Positions 1-8,912 of a stretch of DNA of 64,000 bases are shown here, one piece after another. Under the pieces are notes generated by a model. That model worked only from the letters and a program-made list of their open reading frames with translations. It had not been told where the DNA came from and did not search any database. The first letter of the stretch is position 1. Each line of letters starts with the position of its first letter. The stretch lies in assembly GCA_026390435.1 (NCBI GenBank), contig JAPLFY010000137.1, positions 1 to 64,000 of the forward strand, in the 5' to 3' direction. A program made the translations under genes and the position numbers. Source of the DNA: Pseudomonadota bacterium. Lineage in GTDB: Bacteria > Bdellovibrionota_B > Oligoflexia > Oligoflexales > CAIYRB01.

Positions 1-1
1 T

Positions 2-610
2 GAGTTAAAGCTCACGCTGACCACGTCGCAATTCGCCTTGCTCGAGAGGGCACGTGAAGTTTTAGCTGCTGCTGGCTCCGTACCAACCGATGCGGAAATC
101 TTTATGAAAGCCGTGGGCGACCTGCTCACCAAACGAGATCTCATGCGCAAGGCCGAGCGCGCTGCCGCGCGGCAGCGAAATCTTGATGATGATCTGGGAG
201 GCCGAAACAACAATGTTGAGAACACTTTCGAGAATAATAATGCCGCAGTGGCGTCCCCACACGACGGTCCCACTATCGCTGCCGCGCGGCAGCAACAAAA
301 CAACGCAGGTAGATATATACCCGCTGCCGTGCGGCATCAGGTTTGGCTGAGAGATCAAGGGCAGTGTATGCACATGCATCCGGATGGGTCTCGGTGCCAG
401 GAGAAGATGATGATCGAGTTAGATCATATCGATCTTTATTGTCGCGGCGGCGAGCATTCCGCGAGCAACTTGCAACTGAAGTGCAGGCTGCATAACCACT
501 TTGCTGCCGCGGCCGCATTCGGAAATGAGTGGTATAGGCACAAACGCACGTCCGAGATTCATAGAGCCCAGCCGGAACAGCCAAGCAGCGCGGCATTTTT
601 TGAATACTAA
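2..610 (+). CDS. HNH endonuclease, 5' end outside the window
   Basis: The reading frame is open to the left edge of the window, so the true start lies upstream; a TTG at 38 is probably internal. The C-terminal third is an HNH nuclease domain: the lead-in RYIPAAVRHQVW, a zinc-type Cys pair (GQC and SRC), the ELDHI core with catalytic His, GGEH, and the closing NLQLKCRLHNHFAA. The N-terminal part is charged and helical (ERAREVL, KAERAAARQ), as in HNH proteins common in Bdellovibrio relatives. The middle is a low-complexity Asn-rich linker. Two perfect 16-bp palindromes lie inside the coding region and both encode part of the motif AAARQ. Such proteins may be homing-like or restriction-like nucleases; the substrate is unknown. 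A decayed relative lies at 33690-33791. Confidence 0.85.
   Translation, partial: ELKLTLTTSQFALLERAREVLAAAGSVPTDAEIFMKAVGDLLTKRDLMRKAERAAARQRNLDDDLGGRNNNVENTFENNNAAVASPHDGPTIAAARQQQNNAGRYIPAAVRHQVWLRDQGQCMHMHPDGSRCQEKMMIELDHIDLYCRGGEHSASNLQLKCRLHNHFAAAAAFGNEWYRHKRTSEIHRAQPEQPSSAAFFEY
161..176. repeat. 16-bp perfect palindrome inside the HNH gene, copy 1
   Basis: GCTGCCGCGCGGCAGC equals its own reverse complement. It encodes most of the AAARQ motif of the HNH protein. A second identical copy lies at 278-293 and a degenerate copy (GCTGCCGTGCGGCATC) at 323-338. A shortened form occurs in the decayed HNH copy near 33739. Confidence 0.9.
278..293. repeat. 16-bp perfect palindrome inside the HNH gene, copy 2
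   Basis: This is identical to the palindrome at 161-176 and is read in the same frame, again giving AAARQ. It sits at the junction between the Asn-rich linker and the HNH domain. Confidence 0.9.
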
Positions 611-679
611 TAAATATTTGTTTTATATGCAGTAAAAATAGTTTTTTACCAAGTGACGAGCGTTAAGTTCATAGCTTAA

Positions 680-868
680 ACTTTTCTGCAGAAGATTCCT
701 GTCGGCGACGTCACCGGCAAGGGAATACCAGCCGCCATGGTAGTGCAAGCTGTGCAAGCCCTTTGGGCACACTCGCTGAGCCAGCCTACTTTTGTACCAG
801 AACAATGGATAAACAGTGTAAATCAGACTTTATTAATGACTAGTTTGGGTCGAGTATTCCCCACTTAA
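680..868 (+). pseudogene. Fragment of a SpoIIE/PP2C-type phosphatase domain
   Basis: This stretch lies in the 450-base space between the HNH gene and the thioredoxin-like gene. The frame from 680 to the TAA at 866-868 has no good start codon. It encodes VGDVTGKGIPAAMVVQ followed by ALWAHSL and VNQTLLMT. GDVTGxGxPAAMV is the metal-binding hallmark of SpoIIE/RsbU-type serine phosphatases, which usually sit at the C-terminus of much longer signalling proteins. Everything before and after this motif is missing, so it is best read as a remnant. Apart from an AT-rich inverted repeat just after the HNH stop (about 627-650), I see nothing else in 611-1057. Confidence 0.65.
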
Positions 869-1057
869 GCAAGCTGCGTAGCAGCGGACAAAATACCATA
901 TCACCTTAATAATATTGGGTAATTTATAGCAATGAGCAAGAAAAGATGGGCTTTCGGCAAATGAGAGCTGACCCCTCTCTCGATGGCCGCTACATTACCG
1001 TCTTTAAGTTGCCACTTTAAGTTCCCAAACTCTTAGGAACTAAACGGAGATACTTTT

Positions 1058-2605
1058 ATGTCTAAGGCCCTTCTCATGGCCGTTTTGGTTATGATTAGTT
1101 CTGCAAGAGGAGAGCTGACTGCCATGGCCAACGGTGTCAGTCCTGTCTGGTACCAAGGATCACTCGAAGCCGGCTTTGCTGAAGCCAAACGCGATACAAA
1201 ACCTATATTAGTTTATTGGGGTGCCGTATGGTGCCCACCTTGTAACGAGCTTAAAAGCCAAGTCTTCAGTCAACCGCGCTTTGCTGAATTGATGAAGCCT
1301 ATGATTGCTATCGCTCTGGACGGTGATACCGAGCAGGCTCAAGCTTGGGGTGAAACCTTGCAGGTGCATTCCTACCCCACCGTGCTTTTACTTTCATCTG
1401 CCGGCAAAGAGCTGATGCGTTTACCTACTAGCGTAAGTATGTCGGAATTCGAGACAGCTTTATCGGCTGCTTTGAATGACGGCCAAAACTTTGCTGAGGC
1501 TTTAAAACGTGGGTTGGACGGCAAAGCCACTCTAGCTGACTGGCGCATGCTGGCATACTACAACTGGACTGAATTGGCTCCTGCACCAGAACCCACGTTC
1601 GACCTACTGGCGACACAAGCCAAACTTTTGGACCAAATAGCTGAGATCCCAAGTTCTACCAACCTAGTGGCAGAGCGCGCATTATTGAGCGCAAATTTTT
1701 TAAATAGCTGTCTCAGCACTGCACCGGAGGAGCGCAAAAAATATCATGCAGTTGGTAGAACTCAGCTCAGTTGGCTACTGGATCATTCAGCAGCCGCACA
1801 GGCGGCGCGCTCAACCTTAGCCTATAATATTGAGATCCTCGGCTGGTTATATCCAGATAACGATAAAGAGTCACAAAAGATGGACCAACTTTGGTCCAAG
1901 GCAGCGAAGCAAATTGCCGAAAATCCCGAAACTTCGATCGATGTCAGGCTCTGGGCGCAATGCGAACCCCTACAACTGTTTCGCCTTAGACACAAAGGTG
2001 CACCTATCACTCCAGCATTAAAACTGCTGGTCATAGACGCTGTGGCCACTGCCGATAGATCTGCTAAATCAGGCTATGAGCGCCACTCCTTCGTCTCTGG
2101 TGCGGCGTCGCTGCTACAAGATGCTGGTGCCGTAGACGCAGCCAGAAAACTGCTTGATCGGGAACTGCTACACACCAACACGCCGTGGTATTACCAGGCT
2201 GCATATGCAAGTTTGGAAAAGTCAGCAGGCCGCGATGCGGAAGCATTAGCAAGAATTCAAAAGGCGAGAGAGTCCGTGATCGGGCGCGCCAGCAAACTGC
2301 AATGGATCACCGCAGACCTAGCGATGACTGCCAGTACTAAATCACAAGATCAACAGGAACGCTTAATCCGCCTGGTCCGAGAATATTATCAAGAGGCCAT
2401 GCAGCTTCATGACGGCTTCAAGGGCCGCAACAGCAAAACTGCAGCTCGCGTCCTTGAACAGCTCAAACCCTGGGTAGCTCAACCGCAAGTCAGGCAAATA
2501 GTTGAGCAGTATGCAGCCAAGTGCAAGACCGCGGACGCTCCCGTGGGGTGCAGCGCTCACTTTGCCGCATTAGAGCCCCCAAACGGCGACAGCACGGCGA
2601 AATAA
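1058..2605 (+). CDS. Secreted thioredoxin-fold protein with a long helical C-terminal region
   Basis: The 515-residue protein starts with a hydrophobic N-terminus (ALLMAVLVMISSARG) that looks like a signal peptide, so it is probably periplasmic. Residues about 35-140 form a thioredoxin-like domain with the redox motif WCPPCNELK and the cis-proline region SYPTVLLL. The remaining 370 residues are Ala/Leu-rich helices with TPR-like spacing (ARKLLDRELL, AYASLEKSAGRDAEALARI). Domains of this type act as thiol-disulfide reductases or sensors in the cell envelope; the partner here is unknown. A purine-rich site (ACGGAGATAC) precedes the ATG. It stands alone, followed 66 bases later by the DedA gene on the same strand. 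Confidence 0.8.
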   Translation: MSKALLMAVLVMISSARGELTAMANGVSPVWYQGSLEAGFAEAKRDTKPILVYWGAVWCPPCNELKSQVFSQPRFAELMKPMIAIALDGDTEQAQAWGETLQVHSYPTVLLLSSAGKELMRLPTSVSMSEFETALSAALNDGQNFAEALKRGLDGKATLADWRMLAYYNWTELAPAPEPTFDLLATQAKLLDQIAEIPSSTNLVAERALLSANFLNSCLSTAPEERKKYHAVGRTQLSWLLDHSAAAQAARSTLAYNIEILGWLYPDNDKESQKMDQLWSKAAKQIAENPETSIDVRLWAQCEPLQLFRLRHKGAPITPALKLLVIDAVATADRSAKSGYERHSFVSGAASLLQDAGAVDAARKLLDRELLHTNTPWYYQAAYASLEKSAGRDAEALARIQKARESVIGRASKLQWITADLAMTASTKSQDQQERLIRLVREYYQEAMQLHDGFKGRNSKTAARVLEQLKPWVAQPQVRQIVEQYAAKCKTADAPVGCSAHFAALEPPNGDSTAK

Positions 2606-2671
2606 TGCCATTAATGACAAAGCCGTGGGATCATCATACGATATCTTAATTCAAGAACCTGGGAGCTGAAA

Positions 2672-3343
2672 GTGGACTTACTACACACCGCCATCGATCT
2701 TATTAGACATTTAGACGTTCACTTGAATGCATTGCTGGGGTCACTCGGCGCATGGTTCTACGTTCTTTTATTCCTAATTATTTTCGCAGAGACTGGCCTA
2801 GTGGTCATGCCATTCCTACCAGGTGATTCACTGCTATTTGCTGTCGGTGCCCTCGCGTCGATCGCGGACTCACCACTGCAGCTACCTCTGTTGGCTCTAA
2901 CCTGCTTTGTCGGCGCTCTTCTAGGTGATGTCACCAACTACAGTGTCGGCAGATTCTTTGGGCCACGACTATTTAGCAAAGAAGCCTCCCGCATATTTAA
3001 CCGCCGGTATCTGACCGACACTGAGGCTTTCTATGAGAAGCACGGTGGCAAGACGATTATCATCGCCCGCTTCGCGCCAATTATCCGCACGTTTGCCCCT
3101 TTCGTGGCTGGCATAGGCCAGATGAGATTCGCACGTTTTATCTCTTTTAGTGTGGTTGGAGCGGCACTTTGGATCGTGCCATTTTTATCGGGTGGATTTT
3201 GGTTCGGCAATAACCCGGTGATGAAATCAAATTTTCACTACGTGGTCGTAGGCATTATTGCATTATCCGTCACGCCCGCTTTACTGCAAGTGCTCAAGGC
3301 AAGGCGCGCTACACGCCTCACCGCAACTACGGCTCAGCGGTGA
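2672..3343 (+). CDS. DedA-family membrane protein
   Basis: This 223-residue polytopic inner-membrane protein has the DedA/SNARE-associated signature: FAETGLVVMPFLPGDSLLF near residue 40, GDVTNYSVGRFFG near 90, and the amphipathic stretch RFAPIIRTFAPFVAGIGQM near 135-155. DedA proteins are needed for membrane lipid homeostasis; some members flip undecaprenyl phosphate or phosphatidylethanolamine. The GTG start at 2672 follows GGGAGCTGAAA, a good ribosome binding site. The 3' end overlaps the convergent ClC channel gene by 10 bases. Which lipid it handles cannot be told from sequence. Confidence 0.9.
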   Translation: MDLLHTAIDLIRHLDVHLNALLGSLGAWFYVLLFLIIFAETGLVVMPFLPGDSLLFAVGALASIADSPLQLPLLALTCFVGALLGDVTNYSVGRFFGPRLFSKEASRIFNRRYLTDTEAFYEKHGGKTIIIARFAPIIRTFAPFVAGIGQMRFARFISFSVVGAALWIVPFLSGGFWFGNNPVMKSNFHYVVVGIIALSVTPALLQVLKARRATRLTATTAQR

Positions 3344-4647
3344 AGCTTTTGATGTCCGGAATTCGACACACCTGCTGAAGTGACAAAAGCCACAGTCGAA
3401 GCAATCAGCCCCGGTACTACTAGTGCCGCGCTACCTGTTGCTTCGGCAATAAACACTGCTGCAAATAGCAGACTGTTGTAACTCGCACCCGTAAAAGCGG
3501 CGATCCCCATCAGGGTGAAAAGACCGGGTTGCATGGACGGAAAGAGCGAATCACATGCAGCACCAAGAGCGGCTCCTATCGTTGCAGATGGGATAAAAAG
3601 CCCTCCCACCCCACCGCAGCCAAAGGTAATCACAGTGGCAAGCATCTTAACCAAAAAAATGAACAAGCAGATTTGCAGCGTATAATCGCCGTGCAGCAGC
3701 CGCCGGGCTTCAGGCAGGCCAGCCTGCAGAGTAACTGGCTCACCAACGACATAGCATGATGCGTAGGCGAGCAAGCTTAAAAGCACTCCGCCAAGCAAAT
3801 AAAAATAAAAACGCGGAATTTTACTCGCGCTAGTTATGCGCTTGATCGCGGACAATGTACCAAGAAACAGATGCGATGAAAGACCCGCCACCAAGCCAAG
3901 GGGGACGCACACAAGCAGATCCCGCCAATTTAATGTATAGGCTACATGAATCGAGAAATACGGTGTTGCCGAACCAATTGCCGTAAACGTCAGGTAACTC
4001 ATTGCCGACGCAACTAAACCATGCAGCAGAGCCTCATGAGCCATGTCATGCTTATAAGGTGACTCGACTCCCATGATGGCGCCGGTGAGCGGTGCCCGAA
4101 AAATAGCCGAGATTCCTGCCGCGGCACCCGCAAGCATGGTGATCTCAACCTTTGTGTGCATGAATCTCCACCGCCTAAGACGGTTTAGTTTAGTCTGGAT
4201 AAAGCCGCCCATAATGGCTCCAACCCACTTACTTGCGCCCTCCATACCGGCACTGCCGCCAAAACCCATGGTGGCCAGAGAGGCAGTTAATTTCGCTGCA
4301 GACTGGCGATAGTTGAGACCCTCGTCTGGATGATGGTAGGCGCGCACCACCTCATCAGCCATGCTGGTCCACTTAATATGACCGATGGTCACGACCACCC
4401 AAGTCAGAAGCATTCCAATGATGGGCATCAGGCACAGGAGGGACCGCGACAACTCACTGGAGAGATGCCCCCACAGCAAGGTGTTGACGACGTAATCGTA
4501 GCCCGCAATAGCGACCCCAACCAACATTCCAAGCGGTGCTGAAACTGTCAGTAGCTGCACACCCAGTTGCAGATGATCAGCAATATTTAGATCCGACAAC
4601 CGTCCATTAAACCGAGAACGCGTTGCAGAGGATTCTTCAGGTGGCAT
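3334..4647 (-). CDS. ClC-family chloride channel or chloride/proton antiporter
   Basis: The 437-residue protein has about ten membrane segments and the three ClC motifs. They are GSAGMEGASKWVG (usual GxEGP loop, with Pro replaced by Ser), AAAGISAIFRAPLTGAIMGVE (helix F region) and GCGGVGGLFIPSATIG (GxFxP selectivity loop). There is no C-terminal CBS pair, as in many bacterial members. ClC proteins move chloride or fluoride across the inner membrane; the fluoride-type motif is not evident, so chloride is more likely. No clear ribosome site precedes the ATG at 4647. The gene is convergent with dedA-like and follows the M23 lipoprotein gene on the same strand with a 10-base gap, so co-transcription is likely. 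Confidence 0.88.
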   Translation of the reverse strand: MPPEESSATRSRFNGRLSDLNIADHLQLGVQLLTVSAPLGMLVGVAIAGYDYVVNTLLWGHLSSELSRSLLCLMPIIGMLLTWVVVTIGHIKWTSMADEVVRAYHHPDEGLNYRQSAAKLTASLATMGFGGSAGMEGASKWVGAIMGGFIQTKLNRLRRWRFMHTKVEITMLAGAAAGISAIFRAPLTGAIMGVESPYKHDMAHEALLHGLVASAMSYLTFTAIGSATPYFSIHVAYTLNWRDLLVCVPLGLVAGLSSHLFLGTLSAIKRITSASKIPRFYFYLLGGVLLSLLAYASCYVVGEPVTLQAGLPEARRLLHGDYTLQICLFIFLVKMLATVITFGCGGVGGLFIPSATIGAALGAACDSLFPSMQPGLFTLMGIAAFTGASYNSLLFAAVFIAEATGSAALVVPGLIASTVAFVTSAGVSNSGHQKLHR

Positions 4648-4657
4648 AGTCTTTTGC

Positions 4658-5290
4658 TCAGTGGCGACTGGAAAGTAGACGGTCTTTCTGTATCACAGTC
4701 AGCGGGTCAACTGAATCCCCAGCGATCGTTCTGATCTCAAAATGCAGATGGGGGCCTGTCGCGCGGCCGCTATGGCCGGAAGCGCCAAGCTCCGTCAAGC
4801 GGTCTACCCTATCACCAGGTTTGACGCGAGTACGCGCCAAGTGAGCGTAAAGAGTTTTAAAATGGCGATGGCGGACAATGACAACTTTGCCATAGCCATG
4901 CTGCCATCCTGCGAACTCAACCACTCCCGGAGCTGCACATTGCACTCGGCTCCCCGTCCTAGCCCTAATATCGATGCCGTGATGAAAGCGACGCCTCCGC
5001 TTGCCATACTGCGAGCTAACCTCGCCTAAAAGAGGCCAATCCAGAGTCTGATCGTTACCACCGTGAGTAAACCCGCCGTCCCCAAAGAGTAGGCCCCGGT
5101 TACCCAGATGCCTCCCGTCAGCGTAGTCATAGATTAAATCAGGCTCGTCCGCACGGTCGTCGTCATCACTAGCGCTCTCCAGTGTCCTACCATCAAACTT
5201 ACCAGTGCCGTTGCTAGTTATGCAGGCAGCAAACAGCAACGGCATCAAGGCTAGGCTAAACCTAAGCGCAAGACGTCCGTAGTGGTGCAT
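4658..5290 (-). CDS. M23 (LytM) family peptidoglycan-peptidase lipoprotein
   Basis: The frame extends to 5305. However, GGAGGT lies five bases upstream of the ATG at 5290, so that ATG is taken as the start (210 residues). The N-terminus has a lipoprotein signal with lipobox LLFAAC. The C-terminal half is a LytM domain with the zinc motifs HHGIDIRA (HxxxD) and GPHLHFEIR (HLH), plus GHSGRATG. Metallopeptidases of this family cut peptide crosslinks in peptidoglycan, or act as activators when zinc residues are lost; here the zinc ligands are present, so activity is likely. The protein should be anchored in a membrane facing the periplasm. Confidence 0.9.
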   Translation of the reverse strand: MHHYGRLALRFSLALMPLLFAACITSNGTGKFDGRTLESASDDDDRADEPDLIYDYADGRHLGNRGLLFGDGGFTHGGNDQTLDWPLLGEVSSQYGKRRRRFHHGIDIRARTGSRVQCAAPGVVEFAGWQHGYGKVVIVRHRHFKTLYAHLARTRVKPGDRVDRLTELGASGHSGRATGPHLHFEIRTIAGDSVDPLTVIQKDRLLSSRH

Positions 5291-5373
5291 GAGACCTCCA
5301 TACATTCAAACACAAACAGCAAAAACAATTTAAATTGGCAGGGGGGGCCGCGAGGGCGTGGACTAATTAGAGC

Positions 5374-5401
5374 AAAAAATAAGGGCCCAGATACTGGGCC
5401 C
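5374..5401 (-). terminator. Intrinsic terminator of the Agl/Glt-like operon
   Basis: Read on the minus strand, just after the stop of the FHA protein gene, there is a perfect 8-bp stem (GGGCCCAG / CTGGGCCC, 3-base loop) followed by TTATTTTTTG. This is a textbook rho-independent terminator and marks the end of the unit that starts near 16.3 kb. Confidence 0.88.
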
Positions 5402-5415
5402 GCGAGATCAAAACA

Positions 5416-7563
5416 TCAGAGAGGATTGAATACGAATGGATAGTTGACACTAACTGGCTGTCCACCGCGCGGCTTGGGGAATGCCCAACGCTGCATCTTG
5501 CCCGTCACACAGCCACGCATCATTGAGTCATTCACCGTATCCTGCGCAACGCTAACTGAGGACACTCGACCAGCAGTATCGATGACAAACGTGGTCCCCA
5601 TCTTACCGGATGCGCTAGGCGAGCGTTGTAGTAGTTGCTCGTAACAGTGTCGAATCTGGTTCAAGTTAGCGCGGATAACGGCCATGATCTCTTGGGAAGT
5701 CAAACCACCCGACACTACTGGATCCCCAGCCGGCACGCTTACGTTCGCTCGCCCGTGACCACCAGCACCGCCAGTACCCCCGGCGCCGCCATTACCGAAG
5801 CCTGGTCCAAGCCCAGAGCCGCCGTTTCCGCCAGATCCACCTTGTCCGCCTAAAAGGCCGCCAGAACCGGAACCGAAATTGTTCACTGCTCCACCAGATC
5901 CGGCCAAACCAAGAGACTTACCGGAACCGAGTCCGCCTAAACCGTAGGTTTTCCCTGCCGAACCCATACCACCGCCAGCTCCGCCGGCTGAATCCTTGAA
6001 GTTGGTACTGATGGCACCAGCACCGGTCTTACTCATGATCTTACCGACGCCAAGACCCAACTTGGACAGGTTAACACCCGAGGCTTTGTCGTTATTAACG
6101 CCTTCAACACCCATGGTACTCGCGTTGCTCTTACCTTTGATCGGTGCCCCTGCTTGATTCATCCCAGACCCAACAGCACCTCCAGACTTACCAATTGCCG
6201 TATTGGGCAAGGTTGGTCCTGCGGCTTTGAAGTTAGGAGCTTTAGCCCCAGTCGACGGCATACCAGCTGACAGCTTGTTGAGGTTCGGCTTGTCTGCTGC
6301 CGCAGCCTTAGGCTTACTCTCTGCTGGTTTAGTCTCCGTCGGCTTCGGTGGTGTCGGTTTTTGCTCGGTCAAAACTTCCGTAGGCTTTTTTATCTCAACG
6401 GGCTTTTCGACTGGTTTAGTCTGAACCGGCTTTTCCTTCTCCACAGGCTTAACCGGCTTGATCTCCGGCTTTGGCTTAGGTGGCGGTGGCTTCTTCGGCG
6501 GAGTTTTAACTTCCGCGATTTTCACCTCTGGTTTCGGCTTCTCTGGTGGCTTCTGTTTTTCCTTCTCTTGTTCCTTTTCAGGCACCTGAAGCACCTGCCA
6601 AATGTCGTCCTTATCCTTCTTTTCTGGCGGTGGTACATGCGTCCATGCCAAAGGCATCATGATTGCATAAAAAAGAAAGGCAAAGCTCATTAGCCCGATA
6701 AAGAAAGGATCCCGGACCCCTGTCTTTGGAAAATCTAGTGGTGGCGGCTTCACGAACATCAAGAAGTAACTGACGGCACCGAATTTGATGTGAGCAATGT
6801 CACGGTTACCGAGCGAAATATCGCCCGGCTGGTTGACCTTCTCAACTTTGCCGCCCTTACGCAGGCGGGCAGACATACCGTCTATCAATGTGACTTTGTA
6901 ACCACTGCCACTAAACCGCGCCATCTGATGCAACTCTACGTGGGTCTTACCGGCGGCGATAAGATGAGCCTTGGTAGGGTCGCCGATCGTAACGGCTTCA
7001 AAACCTTTGAAACTTGGATGAAACAACTCTACATCGAGGACCGTATCACCCCAATAAGCCACCACTTCCAAGACATCACCACTTGGACGAGCTTTGCGCG
7101 GGGAAAACAGTAAATCCTTCTGACGCTCCCTATTCTCTACTTTAACATCGGGGATGCCCGCGACTAAGGTGCCGTCTGGGGTATCGCGGCGCCCTCGATT
7201 TTCAGACGACTTTACCGTCGCACCATGACGACCAGCTGCACCATCAGAGACAACAGCTGCTTGCGTTTGCAACTCGACCACATGCAGAGTGACGCTGCCA
7301 ACGACGATTGTGTCACCGTCTTTTATCGACGACTCAACATCGATCAGCTGATCGTTAAGTCTGACACCAGCGACCGATCCAAGATCGGTAATGATTACCT
7401 CACCAGGGCCAATCTCCTCGATCAAAGCGTGAATCGGATCCACACCTGGTGCACGCAGCACAATTTGATTGGACAGCAGCGCACCAATCTTGATGGTTTG
7501 CTGGTCCAACGGCACTTGCCGCTCAACTTGACCTGGAATGGTGAATCGCAACTCGAGAGCCAT
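5416..7563 (-). CDS. FHA-domain protein with TonB-like AgmX/PglI C-terminal domain (GltG/GltJ-like)
   Basis: The layout of this 715-residue protein is: FHA domain about 20-80; a conserved cytoplasmic domain about 155-270; a single membrane segment about 287-307; a long Pro/Lys/Glu-rich stalk about 310-425; a Gly-rich stretch to about 610; and a C-terminal AgmX/PglI domain about 620-715 (IRHCYEQLLQRSP, GKMGTTFVID, MQRWAFPKP). This is the topology of a TonB-like protein crossing the periplasm. In Myxococcus, GltG and GltJ of the gliding machinery have this plan (family knowledge). The FHA loop reads KIGALLSNQI, so the Arg that usually binds phosphothreonine is absent. The start ATG follows GGAAGG. 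It is the last gene of the operon and probably couples the TolQ/TolR-like motor to envelope components. Confidence 0.82.
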   Translation of the reverse strand: MALELRFTIPGQVERQVPLDQQTIKIGALLSNQIVLRAPGVDPIHALIEEIGPGEVIITDLGSVAGVRLNDQLIDVESSIKDGDTIVVGSVTLHVVELQTQAAVVSDGAAGRHGATVKSSENRGRRDTPDGTLVAGIPDVKVENRERQKDLLFSPRKARPSGDVLEVVAYWGDTVLDVELFHPSFKGFEAVTIGDPTKAHLIAAGKTHVELHQMARFSGSGYKVTLIDGMSARLRKGGKVEKVNQPGDISLGNRDIAHIKFGAVSYFLMFVKPPPLDFPKTGVRDPFFIGLMSFAFLFYAIMMPLAWTHVPPPEKKDKDDIWQVLQVPEKEQEKEKQKPPEKPKPEVKIAEVKTPPKKPPPPKPKPEIKPVKPVEKEKPVQTKPVEKPVEIKKPTEVLTEQKPTPPKPTETKPAESKPKAAAADKPNLNKLSAGMPSTGAKAPNFKAAGPTLPNTAIGKSGGAVGSGMNQAGAPIKGKSNASTMGVEGVNNDKASGVNLSKLGLGVGKIMSKTGAGAISTNFKDSAGGAGGGMGSAGKTYGLGGLGSGKSLGLAGSGGAVNNFGSGSGGLLGGQGGSGGNGGSGLGPGFGNGGAGGTGGAGGHGRANVSVPAGDPVVSGGLTSQEIMAVIRANLNQIRHCYEQLLQRSPSASGKMGTTFVIDTAGRVSSVSVAQDTVNDSMMRGCVTGKMQRWAFPKPRGGQPVSVNYPFVFNPL

Positions 7564-7703
7564 GGGAATCCTTCCCGTGCTAGATACCGGAACTTTTACG
7601 GTCAGATCAATCGAAGTCTATAATTGGCTTGTGTTTATCTTCTCTATTATCCCGCGTGAGGCAGCAAATGAAAAGACTCAAAAGCATTTAGTGATGATTA
7701 TGA

Positions 7704-8912
7704 TTATTTTTCACCACTTTCAGCGCCACCATCACCAGCCCCACCACCCTCGGGTTGTACTGCGGGTTGAGTCTTGCCCTTCTCCGCAGGAGGCCCCACA
7801 GGCGCAGCCTTAGCCTTGTCAGCAGCTGCTTTTACTGCGGCTGCCTTGTCATTTACCACTTTGTCCGCGGCTGCTTTAGCTGCCTTGCCTAGCATCTCGT
7901 CGCGCTTAGCCGTCGCCTCTTCAGCATCGATCTGGGAGATCAGCAGGAACGCTTTCTCATTCCACCCCTCAGAGGTGAGCTTAGCTCGTCCGGCTCTTGT
8001 TAAGTACTCTTTAGCTTTAGCTAAATTGTGTTTATTTTGATATTCGACTAAACCACAATTAAACAACGCAGCGGAATGCTCTGGTTGTTTTTTCAGCACT
8101 CGATCGCAATTCTCAAGAGCCCCACCCACATCGCCATCCAAACGCTGAATGGAAATCATACCGTAGGAGACGAACCAGTCATTTTCAATCTTACTCAAAA
8201 GCTGCTTCGCCATTGCTATTTCACCACCCTTGAGCGCAGCGAAACCAAGGTTAAGAAGGGATGGTTTATAGCCAGGCACAGCCTTCAAAGCTTCACGGAA
8301 ATAAAGCACTGCCTCTGGGATACGGTCGTCACGCAATGCAACGACTCCCATAGCGTTGTAGGCACCAGCCTTCACGTGCGCAACTTTTGAATCTGTAAGC
8401 TCTTGGAGGAAAAACTCAGCCAATGCAAAGTTTTTTGCCTGCAATGCCCCTAATGCTATTTCAAGCTTCACTTCAGGGCCAATCGTTCTACTTGCGCCCT
8501 TTTCCATCTGCAATTCAGCCAGCTTCTTCGCACTACCTAATATTTCCCCCGGATTTTTGCGGGCTAATCGTTCCGTAGATATCACACCTTGCAGGGCTAG
8601 CTCACCTTTACCATTGCGAAAGCGGGCCAACTCGGACTCTGCCTTAGCCGGCGCAATCGTCTGAGAAGTGAGAGGGTTATTAGCAAGACTGGTAGTAAGA
8701 GTGACGCGTGTAGCCGATGCCGACTCCGGCCCTTCAGCCTCTTTGCCTGTTTCACCACTACTAGTGCGCTCATTGTCGGATTTGCTGGAATTGTCTTTCT
8801 TCTCTGCCGTAGAACAGGCAGACAAGGCGCAAACACCCATCAAGCACAAGTAGTTTTTCCAAACTTTGTGCCCGAGTCCACTAGTCAACGATCTTCTACT
8901 GAGCGTTTGCAT
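7704..8912 (-). CDS. TPR lipoprotein of the Agl/Glt-like operon
   Basis: The start is set at the ATG at 8912, which shares one base with the stop of the upstream gene (TGATG) and has GGGAG upstream; a TTG at 8915 is the alternative. The N-terminus carries a signal with lipobox LSAC. TPR-like helices fill residues about 130-310 (AYNAMGVVALRDDRIPEAVL, PSLLNLGFAALKGG, AALFNCGLVEYQN). The C-terminus is an Ala/Lys-rich tail ending in Gly/Glu. GltE (AglT) of Myxococcus is a comparable TPR protein, but this is only an analogy. Translational coupling to the 1043-residue TPR gene suggests the two are made together. The 140-base gap to the FHA gene holds no other gene. Confidence 0.78.
   Translation of the reverse strand: MQTLSRRSLTSGLGHKVWKNYLCLMGVCALSACSTAEKKDNSSKSDNERTSSGETGKEAEGPESASATRVTLTTSLANNPLTSQTIAPAKAESELARFRNGKGELALQGVISTERLARKNPGEILGSAKKLAELQMEKGASRTIGPEVKLEIALGALQAKNFALAEFFLQELTDSKVAHVKAGAYNAMGVVALRDDRIPEAVLYFREALKAVPGYKPSLLNLGFAALKGGEIAMAKQLLSKIENDWFVSYGMISIQRLDGDVGGALENCDRVLKKQPEHSAALFNCGLVEYQNKHNLAKAKEYLTRAGRAKLTSEGWNEKAFLLISQIDAEEATAKRDEMLGKAAKAAADKVVNDKAAAVKAAADKAKAAPVGPPAEKGKTQPAVQPEGGGAGDGGAESGEK

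Noticed and set aside
6361-6693. Leu/Arg-rich plus-strand frame opposite the Pro/Lys stalk of the FHA protein
   Set aside because: The composition is the reverse of the Pro/Lys-rich coding strand; no signal of an independent gene.
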